From: Lomentospora prolificans
Taxonomy: Eukaryota > Ascomycota > Sordariomycetes > Microascales > Microascaceae
NCBI GenBank assembly: GCA_029532625.1
Contig: JARFXM010000009.1
Location: 434,001 to 498,000 of the forward strand
DNA: 64,000 bases
Direction of reading: 5' to 3'
Positions 24,301 to 33,239 of this stretch are shown here, in pieces; the first letter of the stretch is position 1, and every line of letters begins with the position of its first letter. Made by a program: the position numbers and the translations under genes. Under the pieces are notes generated by a model. It saw nothing but the letters and a program-made list of their open reading frames with translations. It was not told where the DNA came from and did no database searches.

Positions 24301-24920
24301 TCATGTTCCTCATGGTGTTGTTCAATTTCTTCTTCGTGATCGGCAGATGCATTGTGTTCCCCTTCAGCTTCAGAGCCTACCTCAGATGCGGCGGGTGCAG
24401 CACCTTCGGAGGCCTCTTCAGCTATCGCCTCGCGCGTGTCTTGGGGCTCTTTCGCTTGATCAGCGGGCTCTGCGGCGTCGTTTCCTTCGGTCGCTTGCTC
24501 CTCCGACTCCTCATGCATCTCAGATGGGAGGTTTTCAGACTCATCGACATGTTGTTCATTAGATTCTTCGACAAGGCCTTCAGGCTCCTCGGCAGATTCT
24601 GCCTGTGGCGCATCGGTCGGATCCTCTGTAAATTCGTATGCTAGCTCTTCAAGAGTTTCTGGTGCAGCTTCGCCTATGGTGTCTGTTGTGGTTGCGGTAG
24701 AAAGATCTTCGGCAGCCTCATCGGCAGTCTCCTCTGCCAGCTGGGTTATGGGCCCAGGGCTAGCTTCCTCCGGATCCTCCTCTACCACCTCCTCCGCACC
24801 GAGAGACTCACGAGTCTTTACTTCCTCTGGGGGCGACTCTGTCTCTTTATCCGTAGCTGAGTTGATAGAGGGCTCATCCTCGTGGATGGTGAAATCGAAA
24901 TCCTGGGTAACTCGGGTCAT
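21381..24920 (-). CDS. Large acidic single-pass protein with C-terminal HDEL
   Basis: One uninterrupted frame of 1179 residues starts at the ATG at 24920. Residues 1-270 are highly acidic (E/D/A-rich) and look disordered; 270-530 are S/P/R-rich. A folded core follows at about 530-690, with LLHVTLLPLRWPW, LEERVLEALELPL, ECGHYLGPSNI (near 596) and HWCNTCKHEI (near 636); its Cys and His residues could bind zinc. A Q/R/E-rich region and repeats of the type SPxxDMRxxxxxHS fill 690-960. There is one hydrophobic segment, LVIGLLGVIALMLAL, at about 978-996. The tail is rich in V, T and E and ends HDEL. There is no N-terminal signal peptide. A single anchor plus terminal HDEL implies the N-terminal 975 residues face the cytosol or nucleoplasm and the tail faces the ER or nuclear-envelope lumen. 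I recall similar fungal proteins being labelled 'pathway-specific nitrogen regulator', a name this topology does not support. Function unknown. Confidence 0.85.
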   Translation of the reverse strand: MTRVTQDFDFTIHEDEPSINSATDKETESPPEEVKTRESLGAEEVVEEDPEEASPGPITQLAEETADEAAEDLSTATTTDTIGEAAPETLEELAYEFTEDPTDAPQAESAEEPEGLVEESNEQHVDESENLPSEMHEESEEQATEGNDAAEPADQAKEPQDTREAIAEEASEGAAPAASEVGSEAEGEHNASADHEEEIEQHHEEHDILDDSQNHALDQDTEDLSMEHDDDREARPEDGEIHNESEVHHDDRDAEEDDAQEGDDEDSQDAQSRRISALSSNGYRRTSGRTDALIQAAARAVVARIEKRGSSSDAHSIDGDAEFSILSHTTDAHEDEDEVSGLGGHTELSYAERSEASLRVSDAGSATAPATDDPGNDSSSHNEADDDVFSDRSPRSSMGSISSDPDRKYSLDETISQATHSPRISNISQYDKDDFIPTARNTPRPPFRTPSSVRAMQMSSPPTSVYGSPRSSKRHYPTISRLGSPTVSAQYSPKGRSTPSRLKERKEAPLVLLHVTLLPLRWPWADVLEVAEVEELSQPAKSLRDSWRQLQDRMGDTVLERGVLLPHPQDDYELLEERVLEALELPLKRKARILECGHYLGPSNIMTIESDTESDDEDWEKDGRLSRIDEEDKSHWCNTCKHEIKYESLGPGKVFRVKVYASNGLMKAGAWGACWKEMERVDIEIEPIVDASLQGELNELATEQERREEEARIAEEMEEAEEDMEHDGHFDSSVMADQGQAHILSSPPVADMRLEQQSRSLMSRPQSRTLNQSPNPDMRMQEHHTSVVNRQQRFMTESPSQDMDMVGGRQSMASPRNSRMLSSPPPPSNLRIEDRAHSTELNHRQSHIMSSPRTSDMRIEDRTHSPALTHSQSRVYSSPAMRESHMDSHHIDTERRRRDEERLREIYGHTPPHHHEDIPSPSGHHHEDSYMPGPSPPSPSQEAFERREERRETRRKAYQSASLPELLLEAAKVVLQDRKNLVIGLLGVIALMLALRGSSGSADRYSVHNHFPMAGIREVPSVQPAEPIVHNPVVEEVKEIPTIEKAIPAKIEAPRPDIEEELEILTETVLATEVVTELVTETEVVNKEVRRVVETVTEVETVKVTATTTTTEMVHETVQVPVQVPVEEPVAPNPCDDMSSEAKAPAVNEVVFDAEPEIVEKVPAKDDAVEVDSTQHDEL

Positions 24921-26274
24921 TTGTCCTCAACTCGGACCTAAAAAGGTGTTGAAGATAGGAAGAACAGGGATATATTTAAACTCCGAAGGGTGAAATATGG
25001 TCTCAAAGCTCGCTGAAAGAAAAGGTCGTGAGAGAATTAACTAGTGCAAGGTTACTGAAACATCGGGCTGTCATAAAAAAGGTTGGTGTTTTGGTCATGC
25101 GGAGTGGGGACCTCGAGCTGGTATCCCGTGGTTGGGTGTTTAGGTGGTGATGAGCTCGCAGTCGTTTATTTACTTCTGGTCACCAGGGCAAAGGGGGCCA
25201 CAGTGAGAACCACGGTGTGGTTGGATATAACACACGGTGGCTGTTGCCCAGCCACAACTCAAGCCACAAATGGCTGGGTTCAAATTTCGGACTTTGACTG
25301 CCGCTGGATGCCGAGTCAGTTCGGCTCTAGTCAGGCTTGGCGTCGGATCCGATCGCCTCATCTACCTACCAAGTTTGCTCATCAAGGTTTGCGATAACCG
25401 ATTCGGGAACTTCTTCGCAAGAGGCACCGAGCGCCGACTTTTCGAAGCCTCTCGAAATTACACTTTATCACACAAAGGGAGGACGACGGCTGTTTATAGT
25501 TGTTTCGGTGCGTTACTGATGCCCTGGATTAAGCTATTGTGTCCGATTTACGTCACTCCATATGCTGTCCATCCAGGGACCAGGCACTTGCTTGATCCCT
25601 TCCATACCACAAAGTTTGAGAGGAGCGAGAGGGGGAAAGAGATCGCCAGGGCCCCGTTTTCAGAGGGTTTTGGGGCACTACGGTATACATGAGGAAACGA
25701 ACATAGCGCAGTTTAATGCGAGGGAGTGCCCTGTACTTAATCGTACTCTGGTATCACAGTTGGCAGATTTTGTCGCCTGTGCTCGGCTAGATTATAAATG
25801 TAAAGGATACATAGGGTGTGGCAAAACACCCCACTAACGCCAAGGTACTGGTGACTCACTATCAGACCCACCTATACCTGGACTCCGATCATGCGAGGCC
25901 CTGATGCCAGCCAATGGGACGTGACGGAAGCGCACGGGGATATGAACTGTCCAGTAAAACAAATGGTTTCCCCTGGCACTTACCCGAGGACTTCCGGTTG
26001 CTGCTTCGAAGCTTTCAGTGGCTGAAGGGGAAAAAAAAAAGGGTTGGCTCTGCTTCTTATCCGGGAGTGAGCAAAATTTACCGCCGTTCAGCCGCGGAAA
26101 AGACCTCATCTACCAAAAAATTTCCAATTGAGAACTAAACATTGCCGACCTGCGCCAGACCACGAATCCATCCGTGACCACTCTCCTCTCAGTCCTTCTC
26201 GATCGACATATAGATTTGTCGACGTCGTCTGTTAATCCTCTTTGTTGTTTGTTCAGCCCATCACAGCAGTCAAA
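24921..26274. other. Divergent promoter, HDEL protein / phosphate carrier
   Basis: This is 1.35 kb without a supportable gene. Near 25906-25925 a CCAGCCAATGGGACGTGACG stretch combines a CCAAT box with an ACGTGACG (CREB/ATF-like) site, and a TGACTCA lies at 25852-25858. Open frames here reach about 150 codons on + but have no motif and no coding bias. Confidence 0.55.
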
Positions 26275-27537
26275 ATGAGTGCCGTTAAGACTGAAGCCGT
26301 CGCTGCTCCTTCTCAGGGCGTCGCCCTTTAGTACGCTTCCTCTCTTTCCCGATCTTCCCGACACCCTGTCATGAAGCCATCGCTAACCATCCTCAAGCTC
26401 CAAGTTCGCCCTCGCCGGTGCGCTCTGCTGCTCCATCACCCACGGCGCCCTCACTCCTGTCGATGTGTAAGCCTTTACTCTCCCTGTCCTTCCTCGGGTT
26501 GGAATGCATAAATCCGATCGCGGAGCATCGGCAAGCGTGAAAACCCGACGGTTCGCGACATGACCACGAAATGCCTTCCTTTTGGACTGTCACTCACAAA
26601 ATCCCCCACAGCGTCAAGACCCGTATCCAGCTCGACCCTGCCACCTACAACAGGGGCATGATCGGCGGTTTCCGCCAGGTCATCCAGAATGAGGGCGCTG
26701 CCGCTCTCCTGACTGGTGTCGGTCCTACTTTTGCTGGTTACTTCCTTCAGGGTGCCTTCAAGTTCGGAGGTTACGAGTTCTTCAAGCAGCAGCACATTGA
26801 CTTCCTCGGCTTGGAGACTGCCTCCAAGTACCGCACTGGTGTCTACCTTGCCTCTGCTGCCTGCGCCGAGTTTATCGCTGATATTGCTCTCGTAAGTTGG
26901 CCGAGCCTATATACCTTGGGAATGCGATAGGACTAACGAGACCCGCAGTGCCCTCTCGAGGCTACCCGTATTCGTCTGGTCTCTGAGCCCACCTATGCCA
27001 ACGGTCTTATCGGCGGTTTCTCTAAGATGTTGAAGAACGAGGGTGTCGGTGCCTTCTACGCTGGTTTCGGTCCTATTCTCTTCAAGCAGTAAGTTTAGCC
27101 CCGACGCGTCTCGACATCGGCCAGAGGCAACATTGATCCTAACTCGATGCAGGATTCCCTACACTATGACCAAGTTCGTCGTCTTCGAGAAGGTCTCCGA
27201 GGCTATCTTCCGCATCTGGCCCAAGCAGAACATGTCCGACAGTCTCCAGACTGCTGCTAACCTTGGTTCCGGTTTGATTGCCGGTTTCGCCTCCGCTATT
27301 GTTTCTCAGCCCGCCGATACCATGCTTTCCAAGATCAACAAGACCAAGGGCCTCCCCGGTGAGGGCACCACCACCCGTCTTATCAAGATCGGCAAGGAGC
27401 TCGGTTTCTCTGGATCTTTCGCTGGTCTCCCCGCTCGTCTCTTCATGGTCGGTACTCTCACTGCCTTCCAGTTCGCCATCTATGGTGACTTGAAGAAATT
27501 CTTCGGTGCCACCGGTGGTGTCGAGATCGCCAAATAA
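26275..27537 (+). CDS. MIR1: Mitochondrial phosphate carrier
   Basis: An inner-membrane carrier that imports phosphate with a proton (or in exchange for hydroxide) for ATP synthesis; SLC25A3/Mir1 family. Five exons: 26275-26330, 26398-26466, 26612-26891, 26949-27088 and 27153-27537, giving 309 residues, normal for the family. Each of the three carrier repeats shows its signature: PVDVVKTRIQ (formed across the exon 2/3 junction), PLEATRIRL and PADTMLSKI. The downstream G-rich elements such as GVGPTFAGYFLQGAFKFGGYEFFK and GFGPILFKQIPYTMTKF are characteristic of phosphate carriers rather than other SLC25 members. All introns are GT-AG (57-145 bp). Codon bias suggests high expression. It is followed on the same strand by Vps11. 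Confidence 0.95.
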
Positions 27538-28380
27538 ATTGGCTAATAGAGTGGAGGAGCGGACGGCCCGGGGCGACGGCGCCATGAGCGCGGCTCTCGG
27601 GCATGTTCTACAGCATCTGGAATACTGTTCATGCTACAATTTAAACAAAAGGAGGTGGTATGGGTGCATTCCCCGTTGTCTAGAACTGGTTAATGTCGGG
27701 GGTTGGGTACGGACTTGCTTTCAAACATATTTGCTCTCTCTGGTCTGTACTTTCTTTGTCATTTGTGGGGTATCCGGAAGCCTCGCAACTATGTTTTTCT
27801 GCCGCTGTCATTTTGTGATAGAACATGGGAACATTCTTGCTGGGAAGGATGGCTTTCCGGCGGCTTGTAACAATAGTTCAGTGTCCTAATCATATACCGG
27901 AGTTGGCGGCATCCATAATACTGGCCGTGTTTGTATGTGTGTGTGTGTGTGCGTGTATGTATGTGTGTGCGTGTGGTCCGCCTGGCTCTGCCCTCGGAGT
28001 CGTGGGTGGCGCCCGTTATATATCTTTGTAGACGAAACCATAATTCTTCGAGGTAGACCAGGCTGATGTGCGAATGATGTGATCAGGAATGGAGCGGATA
28101 GAGTTAGAGTGTTGTGCGCTGTGTCTTTACCTGATGTGATCCTGTGCTCAATCAGCAAGTTCGAGTTCACCTTGCCAACACTCTATAACACTGTGCTAAT
28201 AGACATTCTAGACACTGTAGACCAACCCCTCCAATCGCCGTGCATAAGCTCCAAGCTGTTAATCCCACCGCCTCTCACAGGCTTCAACATCCAAGAGGTC
28301 CGTCTCAAACTCATGTAAGAGAAGCTGGCGGTCTCCAGGACCACCCCGCTATTCCTAAACCCACCTTGAAAACCGCAACT
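27538..28380. other. Intergenic region, phosphate carrier / Vps11
   Basis: This interval contains the 3' region of the carrier gene and the upstream region of Vps11. It holds a GT-rich microsatellite (27932-27976, cleanest at 27936-27951). No gene is seen. Confidence 0.7.
27932..27976 (+). repeat. Imperfect (GT)n microsatellite
   Basis: Alternating GT, interrupted by A and C, over about 45 bp in an intergenic region. (GT)n can adopt Z-DNA. No other function is inferred. Confidence 0.85.
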
Positions 28381-31300
28381 ATGGCGATATCGGTATGCGA
28401 CGAGCTCTTACGCTACTGTCTTTCGGGAACATTGAGCTGACTGCAGCCTCTGGCAGTGGAAATCCTTCGACTTCTTTGACGTCACCCAGGTCAGACTCGC
28501 CGACGACGAGACCCGACAAGCCTTCGAGAGTAACGAAATATCGTGCGTCATATCCGGATCGGAAAGTCTATTTCTCGGTTCCTACGATGGCTATGTGCGC
28601 ATCGTCAATTCCAACTGGAAGGTCGTCCGGAGTTTCCAGGCACACGATGCCGGGACTATCACCAACATGCGCCAGGTCGAGGGGACCAGTTTGCTCGTGA
28701 CTGTTGCGGTACGACGAATATATTGAGTATACCATAAATTTGCTTCTGACTGTTGAATAGGAGGACCTGAGCCACCCGCCTTCGCTTAAGGTGTGGGCTC
28801 TAGACAGGCTCGTGAAGAAGACTAACCTGCCGACCTGCCTGACCACACTAACTATCAATAATGGAAAACAGCAGTTCCCGGTACGAACCTAGCATTCACA
28901 TTGAAATTTGATAGTTGGCAACTGACATGGCTCTAGATTTCCGCCTTCGCGGCCATCCACGATCTGACGCAGATTGCCGTCGGCTTCGCGAACGGTTCGG
29001 TGAGCGTGATTCGAGGAGACCTCGTCAACAACATGGAAGCGAAACAACGAATAGTTTACGAGTCCGAAGAGCCAATCACAGGTCTCGAGCTCTCATACTC
29101 GGATGAGTCGAAAGAGACGACGGTCTTCGTTGCGACGACTAGCCGGATAATGCGCCTAGTAGTGTCGAGGCGAGGGCAGGGTTCGCCTGCCAAGACTGTT
29201 GAGGAGATGGGATGTGGTGTTGGATGTATGACGACGGACAAGAACAGCGGCGAAATTGTCGTCGCGAGAGATGACGCCATATACTACTATACTATGGATG
29301 GCCGAGGGCCTCCGCGAGCATACGAGTCCCCGAAGAGCCTCGTTTCAGTCTATGGCGATTACATCGCATTGGTGTGTCCACCAGCGGACCAATCTTCGAA
29401 GGAACCCGAAGCGATACGACGACGTTTTGGCGGTGCTGCCGACGCACTCTTCAACGCGTCGACTTTCGTCTTGCTGGAGCCCGAGCTCCGGATTATTGCA
29501 CACAGCGAGTCTCTGATATCCACTGTGAAGGCTATATTCGAAATCTGGGGTGACTTGTTTGTGATGACGCAAGATGGAAAGGTATAGTCAATATGTTTAC
29601 TTCTGGTTCCGAGACCTGGTAAATTAACTCGATTAGGTCAACCGATATCACCAACGGACACTGCAGCAGAGGCTTGAAATGCTATACCAAAGAAACATGT
29701 TCCCCTTGGCTCTCGAGCTGGCTCAAAGCGCGGGGATGGACAACAAACAGCAAAGCAGCATATATAAGCGCTTTGGCGACCATCTGTATCAAAAAGGAGA
29801 CTATGATGCTGCCATGGTCCAATACATCCGAGCGATAGATACCACGGAGCCTTCACAAGTCATTCGCAAGGTACACTGGCCTTGAATATTACTGCTGTTA
29901 AGACTTGTTCTGACTCAACGCGCTAGTTCCTTGATACACAACGGATCCACAACCTGATCCAATACCTCGAACAACTCCATGAACACAGGAAGGCCACTTC
30001 AGACCACACCACTCTTCTGCTCAACTGCTACGCGAAACTAAAAGACATTGAGAAGCTAGAAGCTTTCATCAAATCTCCTGGCGATTTAAAATTCGACCTT
30101 GACACAGCCATCTCGATGTGTAGGCAAGGTGGCTACTACGAACAAGCGGCGTACCTGGCGAAGCAACATGGCGAGATAGATCTTGTGGTAGATATCTTGG
30201 TGGAAGACTCCAAGAACTACGATGAAGCCTTGGCTTTTATCTGGGAACAGGATCCAAGTATTGTACGTATCTGACGATCACCCAGTCGAGGCCATGAACT
30301 TTGAGCTAAATCATGCTCACTTATAGGCGTACAACTGTATGATGAAATACGCGAGAGTTCTCATCGAGCACTGCCCTCGCGACGCCACGCAGCTGTTTGT
30401 GGACTACTATACGGGGAAATATCAGCCAAAGCCCAGAACGGAGGAGATTCCTCCGGGAGCTATCGAGGCTGCCCAGGGAGGCATCGCCACCGGAGCCGCC
30501 AACGCCATGCAGAATTTCGCAGGCTTGATCGCGCTTCCGTACAGGGGCGGCACCACAAGCGCGACTGCGACGCCCGTCGCGGCTAACAGCTCGAAACCCA
30601 CTCAACCGAAGAGCGAGGCTGTTCCTAGAGTTGCACCTAGAACTGCCTTCTCGTGCTTTATCGACCACCCGGACGAATTCATCGTGTTTTTGGAGTCTTG
30701 CCTCGAGTCTGAGGACTTGAGTAAGTCGGATAAGACGGATCTCTACACGACTTTGTTTGAAATGTATCTTCACAAGGCAAGCGAGAAAAAGGGAGAGCAT
30801 CGTGAAGAGTGGGAGGCTAAGGCGAAGAAGCTCATTGGGGGATCAGACATACCGATGGAGAGCTCCAACGTGCTTCTCCTGTCGGACTTGTCCGGGTTCA
30901 AGGACGGTACTATCCTGGTCAAGGAGCAGGCCGGTCTACTTTTCGACATCTTCCGATCCTACACGTCGGCAAAGGACACACGGGGCGCTATGAAGGCGCT
31001 TAAAAAATACGGACCGGAGGAGCCTCAGCTCTACCCGGCTGCGTTGGCTTACCTCACCTCACACCCGCAAATCCTCGACGAGGCTGGGCCAGACGAGCTA
31101 GCGGGCGTCCTCAACAAGATAGACAAGGATGGACTAATGGCGCCGCTGCAGGTGATACAAACTATGACGGGGCAAGGCGACAGCGACGGGGTGGCTACCA
31201 TGGGAATGATCAAGCCTTACCTCCACGAAATCATCGATCGCGAGCGCCGGGAGATAGCATCGAACCGGCGCCGCATCGGGGCCTTTCGCGCGGAGACGGA

Positions 31301-31643
31301 CCAGAAGCGGGCGGAGCTCAACGAGATCAGCACGAAACCGGCAGTGTTCCAGGCGACGCGGTGCTCGGGCTGCGGGCAGTCGCTGGAGCTCCCCGTGGTG
31401 CACTTTTTGTGCAAGCACAGCTTCCACCAGAGGTGCCTGCGCGGAGGGGGCGCGGGGCCGGATGCCGAGTGCCCGCTATGCGCCAAGGACAACGCCACCA
31501 TTCGGGCGCTCAGGAAGAGCCAAGCGGAGAACGCGGACAAGCATGAACTGTTCAAGAATGAGCTGGAGAGGAGCGAGGACCGGTTCGCGACGGTGGCGGA
31601 TTGGTTTGGTCGTGGGGTGATGGATGTGCCGAATGTAGAGTAA
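28381..31643 (+). CDS. VPS11: Vps11, core subunit of HOPS/CORVET
   Basis: Vps11 (Pep5) is a shared core subunit of the CORVET and HOPS tethering complexes at endosome and vacuole and is needed for membrane fusion there. Seven exons: 28381-28392, 28457-28708, 28761-28880, 28937-29581, 29637-29870, 29927-30262 and 30327-31643, giving 971 residues, usual for the family. Exon 1 encodes only MAIS; the TGGCAG acceptor restores WKSFDFF, the conserved start of Vps11. An N-terminal beta-propeller spans about 1-350 and a clathrin heavy chain-like helical repeat region follows. From residue 879 a C-terminal RING-H2 reads CSGCGQ, then HFLCKHSFHQRC and CPLC. The extra loop rich in A, T and S (about 590-630) is lineage-specific. 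All introns are short GT-AG. The gene lies between the phosphate carrier and the nucleotidyltransferase on the same strand. Confidence 0.93.
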
Positions 31644-32079
31644 GAGTAAGGATGGGACAGAGGGAAAGACAGGCAGCATTATTATCCTGGTACGAGTATT
31701 TATTTGGTTTATAACTGTCTTGATAATACCCGAAAATGCATTGTCAAAATGTTCATGACACCTCTCAAGCTACCTCCTGCCGTATAGAACTACTAGAAGT
31801 TTTATAGTCTTTTGTCACCCTTTTTATTCTATTTTATTTTAGTTTTATATTATTATTTTTATTCTGTCTATTTTATTTTTATTTTTCATTTTTTATCTTT
31901 TTATTTTCTTCATTTTCGGAGAGAGTTTATGCCGGATGTCTTAAGCTTAGGCCTTCCCCACCGTTGAAGATTGCCTTCCACACTACCCTGCATCATACAT
32001 TTCTCCCTTGAACATATATATATATATATATATAACTACGACACACATACGACATCCATCGCGAGGACGAGCGAAAAAG
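31644..32079. other. T-rich intergenic region with (AT)n
   Basis: This interval lies between Vps11 and the downstream nucleotidyltransferase. It holds an extreme T-rich low-complexity run (31808-31918, mainly TTTTA/TTTTC units) and an (AT)n microsatellite at 32014-32034 just upstream of the next ATG. It is likely 3' untranslated/terminator sequence followed by a core promoter. No gene is seen. Confidence 0.7.
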
Positions 32080-33060
32080 ATGGCACAAACTCTTACATCC
32101 GGCCCATCACGGGCATTCCTCCTAGACTTCTTCACACGGGCGCTCACCTCATTCCAAGAATCCCAACACCCCTTCCACGTAGTCTGCTCCCTACCCCGCC
32201 CCGGCACAGCCCCGGGAGCACCGTCCACGGCCGGCACGCAACCCATGCCGACACCGACACCCTCCAAGCCGACCAGCCCGGTCGGCAGGGTCGTGGTGCT
32301 CGACTCGTCCTTTAACCCGCCGACGCTAGCGCACATGGGCATGGCGTCGTCGGCGGCGAGAACCTACGCCAAGAAAGCAGCGGCGGCGGGGGGCCCCGAA
32401 GCGTCGTCATCGTCGGACACGCGGGTGCTCCTGCTCCTGTCGGTGAGGAACGCGGACAAGGCGGCCAAGCCGGCGAGCTTCCCGCAGCGTCTGGCAATGA
32501 TGTACGTGTTCGCAGGCGAACTCCTGGCGAAGGGGCAAGACGGGGTGGAAGTGGTGGACATTGGACTTTGCACGATGCCGTACTTTCACGACAAGTGCGA
32601 CGCCATCGAGCGAGAAGGGTTTTATTCCGCGGCGGGGCGCTCGCCGGAACAAATCTACCTGGCGGGCTACGACACGCTCATCAGGATCTTCAACCCAAAG
32701 TACTACGGGCAGGGGGCGGCGGCGGGACCGTCGATGCAGGCGGCGCTGGGCCCGTTCTTCGACAGGGCGCGGCTGCGGATTACGCTGAGGCAGGGGGCCG
32801 AGTGGGGAGGGGACATGGAGCAGAGGGCGTACTTGGACGGGTTGGCTGGGGGAAGGCTCGAGGAGGTTGGGGGGAGGAGGGAGTGGGTGGATAGGGTCGA
32901 GGTTGTTGAGGGTGGGGGGGAGGCGAGGGTGGTGAGTAGTACGTTGGTGAGGGAGACGGTCGAGAAGGGAGATGTGGAGGCCTTAGGGGGGCTTTTGAGC
33001 GTTGGTGTGGTGGAGTGGGTGCTTGCGGAGGGATTGTATACGAGTAAGGAGCATGCTTGA
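32080..33060 (+). CDS. POF1: POF1/NMNAT-like nucleotidyltransferase
   Basis: A 326-residue single-exon protein of the HIGH-superfamily nucleotidyltransferases, closest in layout to fungal Pof1 and nicotinamide-mononucleotide adenylyltransferases of NAD synthesis. I start at the ATG at 32080; the frame stays open upstream, but only from a TTG and across an (AT)n repeat. Visible motifs are RVVVLDSSFNPPTLAHMGM, whose SSFNPP and H-x-G pattern form the ATP site, and VSSTLVRETVEKGD near the C terminus, the second nucleotide-binding motif of the family. A middle block with GYDTLIRIFNPKYY matches the substrate-site region. The C-terminal third is very G-rich at DNA level. The family assignment is firm; the exact substrate (NMN or another mononucleotide) is inferred. 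A 95-bp tandem duplication begins in the last two codons. Confidence 0.82.
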   Translation: MAQTLTSGPSRAFLLDFFTRALTSFQESQHPFHVVCSLPRPGTAPGAPSTAGTQPMPTPTPSKPTSPVGRVVVLDSSFNPPTLAHMGMASSAARTYAKKAAAAGGPEASSSSDTRVLLLLSVRNADKAAKPASFPQRLAMMYVFAGELLAKGQDGVEVVDIGLCTMPYFHDKCDAIEREGFYSAAGRSPEQIYLAGYDTLIRIFNPKYYGQGAAAGPSMQAALGPFFDRARLRITLRQGAEWGGDMEQRAYLDGLAGGRLEEVGGRREWVDRVEVVEGGGEARVVSSTLVRETVEKGDVEALGGLLSVGVVEWVLAEGLYTSKEHA

Positions 33061-33239
33061 GAAGGAGATGTTTATGTGGGGATTATCAAGCTTGGGGTGG
33101 ATGAGGAAAGGCATCGAATTTGATGTGTGTCCGTATACTATTACTGCATGCTTGAGAAGGAGATGTTTACGTGGGGATTATCAAGCTTGGGGTGGATGAG
33201 GAAGGCATCGAATTTGATGTGTGTCCGTATACTATTACT
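33051..33239 (+). repeat. 95-bp tandem duplication across a stop codon
   Basis: The unit GCATGCTTGAGAAGGAGATG... occurs at 33051-33145 and again at 33146-33239, differing by one T/C change and one deleted A in an AAA run. The first unit starts in the last two sense codons of the nucleotidyltransferase (CAT GCT TGA), so the stop codon itself is duplicated and the protein is unchanged. High identity implies a recent event. Confidence 0.9.

Noticed and set aside
25795..25840. Resemblance to the start of a dispersed 5S rRNA gene
   Set aside because: ATACATAGGGTGTGG recalls the 5S start, but the remaining conserved segments are absent downstream.
32008..32079. N-terminal extension of the nucleotidyltransferase
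   Set aside because: It opens at TTG and would translate an (AT)n microsatellite as an I/Y repeat; the ATG at 32080 is the sensible start.
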